Shown: positions 1-33,157 of the stretch, one piece after another
Layout: each line of letters begins with the position of its first letter
How positions within the stretch are numbered: the stretch's first letter is position 1
NCBI GenBank assembly: GCA_942486035.1
Contig: CALNXK010000319.1
Location: forward strand, 313,443 to 377,442
Length of the DNA stretch: 64,000 bases
Source: Porites lobata
Taxonomy: Eukaryota > Cnidaria > Anthozoa > Scleractinia > Poritidae
Direction of reading: 5' to 3'
Translations under genes and position numbers: made by a program
The notes under the pieces: model-generated
Database searches by the model: none
What the model was told of the DNA's origin: nothing
Seen by the model: only the letters and a program-made list of their open reading frames with translations

Positions 1-263
1 ATTAACAGTATTGTCCAGGAGTTTCTTAAACATTAAGAGACGAGTGTGGTCGTTTTCGTGCTATATGGAAGGACGTAGATAGTGTATTCCTAAACCAATT
101 TTGTAGCTTTCAGTTTAAGCGATCAGGTTAGTAAGCTGCGAATTTAGTCCAAGTTTTGGCTGCCAAAAACAAAAATGGAGATTGAAGACATCCAATTAGC
201 ACCACAATACGCTCTTAGGTGTTGCAAATCTTTTAGGAAACTTGAAGACATCCAATTAGTAGA

Positions 264-449
264 TATAGGTAATTGCATGATTTGTAGTGATATTTGGCAT
301 AAATACGAAATACGTAATTTCACGAACTGTAAGGCGAGTGAAATTTGAGGCAATTTTGAAATATCATGAGTGGTATTTTTGCCAAATATCACGTACAAAT
401 CATGCTATTATTTGTTTATACTACTACCCGCAAAAGGTTTGTAATTTTC

Positions 450-482
<33 letters not shown>

Positions 483-805
483 ACTGCTCTAAGCCAATCA
501 AATTGCAGAAATTTCTCATGTAGTAGTATAAGTTATAGGTAATTGCATGATTTGTAGTGATATTTGGCATAAATACCACGAGTGATATTTCGAAGTTGCT
601 GTACGTGATTTCACGAACCGTAAGGCGAGTGAAATTTGAGACAATTTTGAAATATCACAAGTGGTATTCATACCGAATGTCACGTACAAATCATACTATT
701 ATTTGTTAATACTACTACCCACAAAAGGTTTGTAATTTTCACATGCAGGTATTTCAAATTAAGCTGAAATACCACTGGTCTAAGCCAATCAAATTGCAGA
801 AAATT
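264..805. repeat. Two tandem copies of a ~270-bp inverted-repeat element
   Basis: Unit begins TAGGTAATTGCATGATTTG and carries the reverse-complement arm (CAAATCATGCTAT, near 394-407 and 687-700). Second copy starts at 536. Both copies end in a block containing AAGCTGAAATACCACTG. The arms form a stem of about 36 bp. Looks like a palindromic MITE that was duplicated in tandem. Confidence 0.7.
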
Positions 806-1187
806 CTCTACCTTTTTAGTGTTACAAATCTGATTTTTAGCCATTTCCATGTTAATCAGCGGAAAACCGGTCCAAAAAGGGGGATTATGGTCAACTTGCG
901 GTTTTTTTTTACTGCTCGCCAGCGAGTTAAACCGGCCAGTATTGAACAAATTCCACCCACAGCCTCACTCACGGAAATTAGGGTAATTAAAAATTTTTTG
1001 CCTCCCAGTGATTCTCAGCAATTACTATGCTTCTTCTAGTTTCCCTTCTTCCTTCTTCTATCTATTCCTGTCTCCTTTTCCGTATCACTCACACCATGGC
1101 CTATGATGTGAACATCTACATAATATTCAACATCTATGTAATACTGAACATCTATATAATATTCCACAAAAAACGAGCTTCTGCCAA

Positions 1188-1960
1188 CAGAGAACCTTAA
1201 GCCACGCCTGAACTAAAGGGAAAATGAATTCGAAAGTGCGCTTATCTTTATGTCGCGGTACAGTTAGAATTCCCTGACTTTTCCATGACTTTACAAAATG
1301 ATATTTTTCTCTAACCATTTCCTGACCTATACTGAACATGAATCTCTACCAGAGAGAGAGAGAGAGAGAACCCTAAGCCACACCTTAAATTAAGTGAAAA
1401 GGAATTCGAAAGCGCGCTCAACTTAGTGTCGGTACAGTTAGAATTCCCCGACATTGAAAAATGTTATTTTTTCGTTATCCTTTCCTGACCTGTGATAACC
1501 ATCTATCTAATATACCAAGGAGGAACTGCCAACCCAGAATCTTAATCCAGGCCTGAAATAAAGGGAAAATGAATTCGAAAGTGCGCTCAACTTTGTGTCG
1601 CGGTACAGTAAGACTTGACTTTTCCATGACTTTGAGAAACGATATTGTTCTCTAACAATTTCCTGACCTAACCAGGACATAAGTCTCTCCCAGCAGAGAA
1701 CCTGACGCCACGCACGCCTGAACTAAAGGGAAAATGAATTCGGAAGTGCGCTCAACTTTGCGTCGCGGTACAGTTAGAATTCCCTGTAATTTTCCTGACT
1801 TTGAAGAATGATATTTTTCCTTAACCATTTCCTGACCCACACAGAAAATAACTCTCTGCAAGCAGAGGACCTTAAGCCACGTCTGAACTAAAGGGAAAAA
1901 AGAATTCCAAAGTGTGCTCAACTTTTTGTCCGTACAGTTAGAATTCCCTGAGGGCAACCT
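1188..1960. repeat. Degenerate ~160-175-bp satellite, 5 units
   Basis: Five units recognisable by TAAGCCACGCCTGAACTAAA followed by GAATTCGAAAGTGCGCTCAA, starting near 1198, 1373, 1544, 1703 and 1873. The ORFs on the minus strand here are repeat shadows. An (AG)n tract sits at 1351-1368. Confidence 0.85.
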
Positions 1961-2339
1961 TGAAACTTCTATATCTGTTAAAGCGCTATTTTTATTCATA
2001 GTTTTGTTTTATTATTTTCCTACGTTCAGTATGTGATGTTGTCATACAGTTAACTACTGCTTTCTTATTTTTACTCTTTGAAACATTTATTGTGAGGCAA
2101 CTTTTAACTTTAGTAAAGTGCGTTATTTTTTATATTGTACACGCATTTATTTGCAAAACGTCGACGTTTCTCAGGACTATTGGTAACAAATTATGCAGAT
2201 TAATTTTTAAGTCTCAAAAAATATTTATTTTCATTATCACTGGGCGTCGAACACCAACAGATTGTTCATGACTCATCATAAAATAAAGCTTGTATAAAGT
2301 TACCAAAAAAATCAATATATACGCTGGAATCCCTATTTT

Positions 2340-3010
2340 TTCAGACTCCTAGGGAAACGGAAATTCGAATTAGCGAGAGGTTAAAAAGGGGCGAAATTAG
2401 TGTTGGGCTGTGTAAGGGAAGTCAGTTTTAGTTCAAATTATCACGAATTCCGAGAAATCGAGGTTCGAGATATGGGAGTTTTTCTTCACTTTATTCCCCA
2501 AAAAATGCTAAAAAAGGAAGTAAATGTTTAATTACTGCAGGAGCAGACTGCCAGCTTTAATGATGTTATTGTCCATCTATGGGTTATGGCTAGACGTTTA
2601 AAACATTCTAATTCACTTTAACTTTGAAGTTCCCACAAGTTTTCCTTAATACGTAATTTGATATACCAAGTCAATATATGCACTATTGAGTAAAAATTAT
2701 TGTGTTATTGTGTAATGTCTAGGGATCATTTTTGTGTTCTTTGTGAGGTAACTGGTGTCTTGCTATTCACTTGGTACACGGTGCACCAGCCCGAATCTGC
2801 ACCATGGACAATTCATTCAAAAAAGATAATTTAAGAAAATACGATTTTCGAACCTCATGGGGCAAGGCAATTGACTCGAATTATCGAGAGGTTCACTAAA
2901 CGTTGGGTATAAAATTACAGTGTTGAGCTGGCTTTTGGCTCAAATTTTGGCCAATTTCAAGAAACCGAGCCAGATCGAGAGATGGAAATTCTACTTCATT
3001 TAAATGGACC
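2340..3010. repeat. Diverged paired repeat with pogo-like ends
   Basis: Two related blocks (about 2350-2500 and 2870-3000) share TCGAATTA(G/T)CGAGAGGTT, GTGTTG(G/A)GCTG and a GAGATATGG/GAGAGATGG end. The GTTCGAG-type ends resemble the element at 43390-43565. Low-copy, heavily decayed. Confidence 0.4.
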
Positions 3011-6000
3011 TCACTTTTTGTCTCGTGATACTCTCAGTTACACATTTTAGTTAACATTCACTCTGTATTTCCCATTGTCGTGTGTCTCTATGTGTTTTGT
3101 TAGTGTGCTACTTTCTGCATTGATTTTCTTTGTATCTGCCTTCTTTTTCAGGACACTGTTGAAATTGGGGTTTATTCTAATGCTAAATCAGACGTTCCTA
3201 TATAAATAAATAATAATAAACAAATGAATACAAAGTTTTACCTTAGTTACGTCACTCAAAGTCAGGGGGACCAAAACTAAGGTATTGACAAACAATGCAA
3301 CGCTGATAAATGTGAATTTTCCTGCTGTTCTTTCAAAAACGACTTCAAATGATCGGCGAATCGTAGGTTTCGCGGAGAAAAGTTATTTTATTTCCTTTAG
3401 TTTTATTTGAAGTCGAAAAAATTTTAACATAATCTAAAAAGTTATGATTTTTTGTCCCGTGAGATTTTCTTTAGAATTGCAGCTGACATTGTTTCAAGTT
3501 CCTGTATTCGCGGTTCCTGTTATTAAACATGGACTGCCTGTGAACCTGGTCAGCCTGTGGATAACACTGAGTATCCACCACACATAGGCATGTTTATGTG
3601 ATGAGAGAATGGACTGTAATTACACATGAACTCTCCAAACATTCAAGTGCCTTATGCTGACTGCCTGCCAACTCCTGAGTTCCATGTAATGCTCAATCAC
3701 GCTATCTGATTGACACAACCCTTACGCAGCAAAAAAAAGAAGGGGGAGTGACAAACAGCACCAGTGTAGTTACGTATAAAGCAGGAGGGGAAAAGATTGA
3801 TGGAAAATGGAATCGGCTTCTTCCGTGGGCTCTAATATGCAGACGCGATCTTTCTTTAGCGCAAGGTGGCCCAATGCAGCCGCGTCGGGCTGTGTTGTTA
3901 CGCTTAGGAACCCCTGGGATAAATCTCAGATGAACGATTGAACACTTAATCTTCTCAGAAATTAAGACTTTTTGAAGAGAATAAAAATATTTTCTCTAGT
4001 ACAAAAAAAGTCAGCTCGAACTTTTGAAACATGGGGGGCTTAATGCCTCTTACTTTTGAAAAGAATAAGATAAACGATCTGCCAAGAATTTTTGGAAAGG
4101 CAACAACATCACACAGATAAATTTGTATCAGTTTACAAAATAATCCTTGCAGACTCTTAAATGACGTGCTGTAGAACAATACCAAAATAACTTCCTGAAT
4201 AGTTTGTTTCTTAAATTTTCATATAATATAAAACCTTTTTATCAATGTAGCCAGTACATGTCACAACCGCTTTTAAAAGATATAGTGTTTGCGGCTTTTT
4301 ACTATGGTCCTCGCAGAAATTCCCCTTTCTGCCGTGAATAAGAATTTTATGTCCAGTTTAGATCTGTGCAAGTTTCTCAACATCGTTTTGAGCGAGTTTA
4401 AAGCTGAATACAGCTTTCACTGTACTTGCGAAACAACACATCAGTTGGCAAACGTTTAACGATTTTGCGACTGATTGAATAAACAGTAAGCATATGATCT
4501 TTAAATATTCTGAGCGGAATATACAATCGAATGATGCAATATTTGTTGCTGAGCAAATGCTGCGCAAAGATGAATCTTGAACGGAAAGAGAAGGAAATCT
4601 TGGCTTTTTCATGGAGAAGGTAGAAATTCCGAGCTGATTATCAAACGTTTCGCGCAATTCCTTTGGGAGTTCTTAAGTGGAAATTATTTTTTCCATTTCT
4701 AGTTTTTGTCTTTTTCGTCAGGTTCGGCTAAACTTTGAAGTGGCTCTTTCTCTCTCACACAAGGTCAATTTTAATCGTTGTATGTTTATTAACGCGATAT
4801 CTTCAACCGGATTTCTTGTGTAAATTGTAAAAGCACCCAACATTTTCAACATTTAAGTTAAGGATAGACGTTGTCTCTGTCCACCCTGTTTCCGCTCAAG
4901 GGCGTACAGAAACATGCAACATAAGGAATGGCCTATTTCAACATTCGACATGGCAGGATTTACACTGTCGACGAACCGATCAACAACAACATATCTTGAC
5001 CAGTAACCTTAAGGGTAGCTTTTCGTTCAACGTTGAAGTATATGTTGAACGGTGTGTTTAGACATTCAACGCTGTAACATAACTGATTTAAATGTTATTT
5101 GTACGTCCTTCGAATGCGAATTACTTTTTATCCTCCTCCTATCCCGCCAGCCACTTTGTCTCATTTTTTTAGGTACAACACTATTCAACTCAAGTACGAC
5201 CCTAAACAGTGAAGATCATCAACAGGGAAAAAGTGTTCGAAAGGACGCAGAAAATAAGGTCAAAAATGGGAAAATGAGATTGATGGAATAAAAGAATGTG
5301 ATTCAGCAATCAACGAAGTGAATGGTTTAATTCGAAATAAGCAACGCGAATGCACACTCTATAGGGAGGAAAGTGGTGGTCATTGTGTTATAGATAAAGA
5401 GGTTTGCAGAGTTGTGAAAGAACTGTACACGCAACACGGCTAGCTGTCGGATGATCGACCTCTCCAAAGTAATTACCAGAACTGTGACTTGAGCATTACG
5501 CAGCATGTCGCTTTCGCTTCGGCAAGCACTGATTTCAAGTGCAATTTCACTGAGACTTGAGGAGGGCTTATTGTTTTTAGTGTATTTCGGAAGCGCGCAT
5601 TGCAAACGACACTTGGAAAACATGCGTTATGTAAACTGTAGCTCGTTCTGTTAACGTATAGGGTTTAAGCTTGAGAGCAGGGTGACTGCGTATTCACTTA
5701 ATTAGCTTTTTTAAGGCCTCACCAAGGAGCTTAGATTTATCAGCTAAAAGAGAGTATTATGCAATGAACTTATAAAGAGATATCAAGTTATTTCCTGACG
5801 TTTGATCGTGAATTCTTACATTTCATAATTTGAAAAAAAGAAACAACCAAAACAAACATGATCTATTTTGTGTTCTCACCGAAATCCTCGACCATCTGGG
5901 GGACATCATTTGCTGTGAATGCGTTTGAAATTACTCTCGTGTGTGTCAACTTCCGTGCGCGCATTTTGTGGTTGTAATAAAACAACATTAGGAACGATAA

Positions 6001-6536
6001 AACAATGAAACACAAAAAAAGGTTTTCTCAAAAGAATAGGGCTATACTTTTAATCTCCTAACGGTACCCAGTGTACCTTAAGGACTCAGTTGAAAGAACG
6101 AAAAAGTCTTGTTTCACCCCCGGCTGAGGTGGGATCATATCGTCAGTCTCGCTGCCATTTTTACTGATACGCGCAAATCAACATTATTTCAAATTAGCAG
6201 ATCACGAGTTTATTGCGGGAAACGTATAGCACAGATTGCAAAATGGGTACAAAACGTCTTACTTTAAAACTGTCTCCGGAGCAACTGGCCGTCGCGTTAG
6301 CACCCTTAAATGTTTCCAGCAATGAAAAGGTTCTGATTTAGCGCGCTCAAGAGGCAATCTTCTGTCAAACTGATTTTCTCTGTTACAGATTGTGTCGTGC
6401 GGTAAAGAAAATGTCAAAGGTCCATGTACACTGACCAACGGCGCTTTGCTTCGTGTTATCAATTTCCTTGGGGTTAATTGAGTTCGATTAACTCGAATTG
6501 TCTCGTTCTTGTAAGACCTTATAAACGACCCCATCA

Positions 6537-6698
6537 ATGGCAAACAATGAGGAGTCAAATACTTGGTCAAAAACCCTGTGGAAAGCAAGGCTATTAGCGA
6601 AAGCTATTTTGTCGCGAAGAGAAGATCTGCGTGGAGGACTAGATGAAAAAAAGTTTGCATCGCTTGGCAAAGGCCGGAATTTTGCTAACAAAAACTGA
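6537..6698 (+). CDS. Unrecognised 53-codon ORF
   Basis: ATG to TGA, starting MANNEESNTWSKTLWKARLL. Charged, with a basic C-terminus. I do not recognise it; no flanking splice sites or neighbours support it. It may be chance. Confidence 0.1.
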   Translation: MANNEESNTWSKTLWKARLLAKAILSRREDLRGGLDEKKFASLGKGRNFANKN

Positions 6699-7163
6699 CC
6701 CTAAAAATAATCATCAAGGCAAAATGCGTAAAAAACTGAAAATTTTTCACCAACCTGCTCTTTAATGTTTGTTCGTCTAGCGATGAGTATTTGGTCGTTG
6801 TCCTAAATGTCACTTCGGTCTTCAATGGCCAAGTTAGCTTGGCGTGAATGTGACACAGTTTTTTATAGCTACTTACCCCTCTTCCGTATGACAACCCCTT
6901 CCGGCAAGACAGACCGCAGCGGATACCTTTATTTTGGGGTTATACTATCCCAGCGAAATCTGTAAGCTTAGCAATTTACGATTCCGGGCAGACAAAAGAC
7001 AGAAAAATATCCTTCCTGTCCATACGATGTCCGCGATTCGGTTTGCACACGCGGTGTAGTTCGTGTTTTCTCAAGGACACATAATGTTTATCGACAATTA
7101 TTTACCCATTATCAAAACAAGTGACCTGAAACCCCAGAGACAACGGAAAGGGTTTGACCTAGA

Positions 7164-7406
7164 ATGACAACGAAACCATTTCTGCGGTTTATTAATTTAT
7201 ACGGCATTGCATTCATCGAAGTTTTTCTAGAAACAGGAATATGCCTTGTTGCTCTGTTAACACGCAACTTTCGCCGCAGGCCGCGACTTAGGTGTAAGCA
7301 GCCCGAAAGAAAAAGAAGCGAAGAAAGCTCGTCTTACCAGCGTGGGTGGTCTAATGACATTTTTAAAAAAGAGTTTGATCAAAGAAAGAAAAAAACATTG
7401 CAATAA
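7164..7406 (+). CDS. Unrecognised 80-codon ORF
   Basis: Starts MTTKPFLRFINLYGIAFIEV with one hydrophobic segment (about 10-35) followed by a strongly basic tail. A at -3. The stop codon overlaps an AATAAA hexamer (7402-7407). No family recognised; could be a remnant of a membrane protein or chance. Confidence 0.12.
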   Translation: MTTKPFLRFINLYGIAFIEVFLETGICLVALLTRNFRRRPRLRCKQPERKRSEESSSYQRGWSNDIFKKEFDQRKKKTLQ

Positions 7407-7999
7407 ATCTTTTGATTAAAGAGATTTGGAAAATTAAAATGCGCGCCACCATAGGAGTTTCTAGTGGGCAGTAGGTAAGCTGAATAGTTTTCAGTTTCTT
7501 TGTCAACATTTGATAAGGAAGTTTGCTGTCATTCATTTATTTTCTTAGTTTTCATAAATAACCTACGAACATTGTGTTACCAAAACATTCGTGTTATTCC
7601 ATATATTAGGTGTCGATGGCAAAACGTTAATTAGACGGAGATTTGCATCTTTTTCCGAAATATTGTTAATACGTTCATAATCCGGTAACGGGGAGTCTGT
7701 AATCTGCGGCACGTGAACCCTGTCTGTGAAACAACTTAAGACACCGAGACATTTTACAGACACACAATATTCCTAGAATTGGATAAAGCCTGTGGGAATA
7801 AAAAAAACACACAAAAGAGGTAAAAAAGACAGTGGATACAATTTAGTGAGGCCGTAAATTCTTTGTGCCATTGCTGACGATAGACAAGGATCTTTTAATA
7901 AGCACTGTGGAGTTTTCAAAACGTTTACCCAGCTAGAAGAGGTTTCGTTACGAGTATTAGAAGCAGAAACTCTCATTTGTTGCTCAAACTGACTTTAAA

Positions 8000-8290
8000 A
8001 TCCCATTCACACCATCAAAAATTAGAACCACCTTACATGGCATAATAACATGAACACAGGAAAGTACTGCTCAGTAGCTTTCATTTGAATGGTCACATTT
8101 TAGGATTCCATTGATTCACAGACTCAAAAATTAGAACCAGCTTGTACAGAGCAATGAACACGTACCACAGGAAAGTACTGCTTAATATCTTTCACTTATT
8201 ACCGAGACTTTAGAATTCTTTCACATATCTAAAAATTAGAACCACCTTGTGCAGACTCAGTAACACGGGAAAGTGTCAAACTTTGAGATT
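8000..8290. repeat. Tandem array derived from piggyBac-like MITE core
   Basis: About 2.5 units of ~112 bp sharing ACAGGAAAGTACTGCT, TTTCATTTGAATGGTCACA and AAAAATTAGAACCA. The same core is found at 20276-20488, 36020-36227 and 42591-42985. Confidence 0.7.
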
Positions 8291-8394
8291 CCATCCAGAT
8301 TCCACAACGTGCCCCAAGAAATAACACTAAGCATACAAGAGGATTTTACACAAGAAGTCACAGAAGAAATTAGACATTCTAGAAGCAGTTACTA

Positions 8395-8552
8395 CAGTGG
8401 AACCTCGATATAACGAAACTCTACATAGCGACGATTTTCTTTACCTCGCTTATAGTAATTAATTTGGAAAAGAACCTCGATCTAACGAAATCTTGTTATA
8501 GCAGACACATTTTGCCAGTCTTTGGCCTTTCGTTATCGAGGTCAGTTCCGCT
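8395..8552. mobile_element. Pogo/Tigger-like MITE remnant
   Basis: Left end CAGTGGAACCTCGATATAAC and an imperfect inverted copy around 8526-8552. CAGTGGAACCTCG is a typical end of Tigger/pogo elements. No transposase ORF. Confidence 0.55.
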
Positions 8553-10216
8553 GCATCGCAGTTTTATTTTTATCTGCAAAGAAAAGAGACCTACATGGCC
8601 ACGTGACCGGACGAAAAAAGGCAAAATTGTCTAAAATGAACAAAGTTGCGCCACAATGTTTCACAACAAATGGAAGAATTGCGAGGAATTCAGAGTGGCT
8701 CACCTAGGACATCATGGACGTTTTTGAAAGAGCTGATGTCGACTTAGACTTGTGATTCTGTTAATATAAAATCGTACTTTTATCTGTAAAAATCTGTCGC
8801 AGAAAGGTCGAAGGGTATTACCAATACTTACTTTTCTCCAAAAACTATGAAGGGAGAGTTTCCCTGAGGCAAAATTAATTTAAAGTCTGTTAATATTGCA
8901 AGTTAGTCATTGCAAAGGAAATGTATCAAGAAATGGCAAAAGCACAATTTTAAGCCGGAACCGAGTGTGGATTAAAAAGAAGCCAAACTAACAGATAAGT
9001 GTCTTGACACAAGGGACACTACTACATATAAGAGCAGAGCTATTTTAGCTCCACTTTTTAAAGCGTAAAACATAAACCAAAACTCTTCGAGCAATAACAT
9101 GAACAGAGCTCTTCACTGTACCTTTCGTAAGATGCCGACAGCCGAGAAATGAATCAATTTACTGCAACTTTGCCCAGAGTTGGGATATAAATCGACTGTA
9201 ACTGTTCCGAAAGCCAGGATATGAATCGACTGAGTTGAAAACAATCCAAAATTTACATATGGCACGCCGGCTACTTTAACTACGGCCTTTAACCCTAAAG
9301 CAAATTAAGGAGACATAAGACGGCATTCCAGCTTTTGAGTTTTTTCAGAGTCGAAAATGTTTAGTGTTACCATTCATAATGATATTAAACGACACTGCGG
9401 CGGCATTGGCAGTAATTTTCCAGATGATATGACACTTTTAGTACTTTAGCACCAACAACTAGAATTTTTTTTAAACTCAGGGTTTGGTTTGGCGTTGTAG
9501 AGTTTAAAACAGCTACAATGTTGCATCGGTTCCCGAAAAAGCACGATTAAGCTTATCCAGGATTATATTAATCGGGTTACAACCGAATTAGAGGCCCGTA
9601 GCAGAGCGGAATATTGACTACACAGTCTGGGACAAGGCAATGAAAAAAAACATTGAAAAGGATAGCATCTATGGAGTCAGAACGCCTGCCTGCACCGCAG
9701 ATGGGAAATGACCCAACCACATGACCTTGTTCCTGTCCAAAAAACCTACTGAAGGGAGTGAAAAGACAGCACTTAGTCTCCTACGATGTGTATGATGTAA
9801 CTAGATGTCGCAATTCATCAAGTGAACGCACGTGCTCTTCAAAACGGCTGAGTGGCTATCTAAAGAAAAGCAGTTCTATTTGGCGACGGAAACTTAACAA
9901 AAATAAGGCAAGAAACAACAGAAAATATCCAGTATACATAAAATAAAAGCGAAAATTACTGCGCGTAATTAAGTTTGAGCGACTTTTGCAAGTTTCTTTC
10001 TGGAGTCCAACGTGACGTCAATGCAGTTCTTAACCTCTGGGTCCCTGGACTTCGTAGCAATAAAACAAATTTTACACTGAGATAGGAAAGAGCGGGCGGC
10101 TCGTTTAAACATAAAATCAAGATACCTTAATCGGGAGGAAGACCCTTTTATGGTCTCTTGAAAGTGTTTGGAATACTTTACTACCAAAATTTAAGCTTTT
10201 TTTTCAGAGATAAAAT

Positions 10217-10222
10217 TTTATT
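10217..10222 (-). terminator. CDK5: Poly(A) signal of CDK5
   Basis: AATAAA on the minus strand about 130 nt past the CDK5 stop codon. It is the first canonical hexamer downstream and gives a 3' UTR of roughly 150 nt. A longer 3' UTR using another signal cannot be excluded. Confidence 0.5.
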
Positions 10223-10349
10223 GTACATTTATGAACATATTAATAAAGATTGGCTAAAATATGATTACAATATGATTTATACTTGAAGGATGTGGCTTAG
10301 AGCGAATGTTAAGGGGCATCTGAAGGTCTTCATGTCTGTTTTTGTCGGT

Positions 10350-31089
<20,740 letters not shown>

Positions 31090-31566
31090 AATATGGATCT
31101 ACTTTCTAAAGGTGTGCATTCAGAGCCTCGTCTAATATTTTTTTCGTGTTAGAAAAGCTAAAAAATCTTGATAAATTTACCGAACCTATTCAACATTCAG
31201 CCGATGACAACAAAACATCATCCAGGCCTTCCGTTTGCTTCTTTCATAGGAGACCTGGCACTAACGGGAGACTCCGCGTTGTGCTAACAGCGCTGGCGCA
31301 ACCTGAACGCGTCAACAAACTTCTTTCAGGGGAAGGGTTTAGAAGGGTAGTGGCTCTGGATTAAGACGTAGGAAATTACAGCCCAAATTCTCCTAATTTT
31401 TGGAATTCAAGCTTTAGTGATGTAAGAATACTATGAAGTCGATCTTCAGGCGAAAGTTGGGGATTGAAAATTGAATATTTCATGATAAATTGACTGCTTA
31501 ATATTGCGACCCTCAACACGACCCAAGTTAAAACTCTCGTTGGTTTGACCAAGCTGCAACCGTTTG
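31090..31566. promoter_or_regulatory. Possible shared CDK5/MYO1B promoter
   Basis: The region directly upstream of the CDK5 ATG. A strong donor (G at 31566, GTAAGT at 31567) on the plus strand could end a non-coding first exon of the myosin gene. No TATA box or clear initiator was recognised. Inference from layout only. Confidence 0.35.
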
Positions 31567-32603
31567 GTAAGTTTTACTCCCAGCAGCATTTAATATAATC
31601 ATTCTTTATCTTTTTGTATATATTTAACTATTGTAGACGTTCGTTTTTTAATGAGCATTTGTCAATTTTACGGTGATACCTGTTTTATAAGTGCTAAAAA
31701 CTCAATTAAAAATACCCCGTAAGCTCACGTATATAGTAAGCAGTTTAATAACACTTGAAACTACTTTCCTCCGTGAAGCGACTTATGATTTCACTGGCGT
31801 TGGAAATTGAAGTTCGATGCTTCCTATGGAAATTATTGCATCGGTTACTTAGAAGTAAAGTTTAAATTAAGCTTAAGCTTATATAAATATAAATATGCTT
31901 GCAAGAAAATCAAGATTAACGAACAGAAAATTTTATGTAAGCTCATTTTACTCTAAGATTATAGTAGACGCGTTGTCATGGAAGGTCTTGCATGAAACCA
32001 CCGCAAAATTAAATGGTCGTTTATAGTCTAGCCACAGGGATCTCGATTTAGGGTGTCGATTGACGGCGAAATTTTTTCTTGAATAATCAGATCTGTTTTG
32101 GGACTGATTATAGAAATTATGTATGAATATTTTCTACGCTTCATTAGTTAGTTTGTTCTTTTCAATAAGCTGTCACCGCTAAATCAATTTATTTGTAAAT
32201 TGATAATTTCTAGAATTTTTTCTTTGCATGGATTATTTCCTCCAGAAATTCCTTTATTTATTTGTTTATTTTAGTGTCATTTAAGGATTACATTTAATTT
32301 TTATTGAGTTTATTTTACTTGAGAGCTATTTTTTCCTTTTTTATTTTATCAGCACTCATAAAGATTTAAATGAAGTTGGTATAGTGAACATCTTGCCCTG
32401 GAGATATTTTGTCTGAAAATGATTTCGGTAATTTTTGGGCGCCCCCATGTTGATAATGATCAAGATAAGCCATATGATTGTGTTTTAAGTGTTTTACCAT
32501 ATGTGTTTTACTCCCTCTAATGGCCTATTTGGGTGGCTCCAGCGATTAGGCTCCCCTGAAATTTTCGAACTGTCATAAAAACTTTCCCTTACACACTATA
32601 GAC

Positions 32604-32891
32604 TAGCCTGCGTGCAGACGATAACTAAACTCTGATTAGTACCGTCTGCGAAGCAGCGCAGAGATCCTTGTTCTGGACCCCCAACGGACTCAACGAATTA
32701 CCGGAAGTGCGTTTCGAATTTCCCTTCAACCTGATTGGCGATCACGACAAACAAAACAAAGGCCTTTTTTAACTGGCCAATCGTGGCGCGTACTCAAATC
32801 TGGGTACACAGCTGGAAGTCCAGAACAAGGATTTCGGCGCTGTTTCGCAGACGGAGTTAACCGGAGTTTAATTTCTTCTGCACGCAGGCTA
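32604..32891. mobile_element. 288-bp TAG/CTA MITE, 9-bp duplication
   Basis: Ends TAGCCTGCGTGCAGACG and inverted CTGCACGCAGGCTA; ACTATAGAC at 32595-32603 and 32892-32900. The inner arms (GTCTGCGAAGCAGCGC) also pair with the other side. Confidence 0.92.
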
Positions 32892-33157
32892 ACTATAGAC
32901 CTGAAGTTTTCTTTTGTTCATAACAGAAAATTTGAACCCCCTAATGCGAAAGGGAAAGATTTTATGATAGCTTGAAAATTTCAAAATGTACAAGGATTCG
33001 TATCGAAAACCACTCAAGAGTGACTGGGTGGCAAGTGTTGTTTTTCCCATACAAATTCTTCTAATTTTGGACAGCTGTTGCAGTCGCTAGTTTTGAAATA
33101 TACGGCTGAAAATTTGCATGTTACCTAATTTGAATATGCTGCATCAGTTCCTGTTAA

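Larger units (their letters stand above)
1..10216. other. Intergenic, no recognisable gene
   Basis: No ORF here resembles a protein I know. The stretch holds the repeats listed separately (264-805, 1188-1960, 2340-3010, 8000-8290, 8395-8552). The rest is AT-rich sequence in which I see nothing definite. Confidence 0.6.

Noticed and set aside
1652..1999. 115-codon minus ORF
   Set aside because: It runs through satellite units and its protein repeats follow the DNA repeat.
31146..31364. 72-codon plus ORF in the intergenic promoter zone
   Set aside because: No domain, no splice context and no similarity recognised; overlaps likely regulatory sequence.
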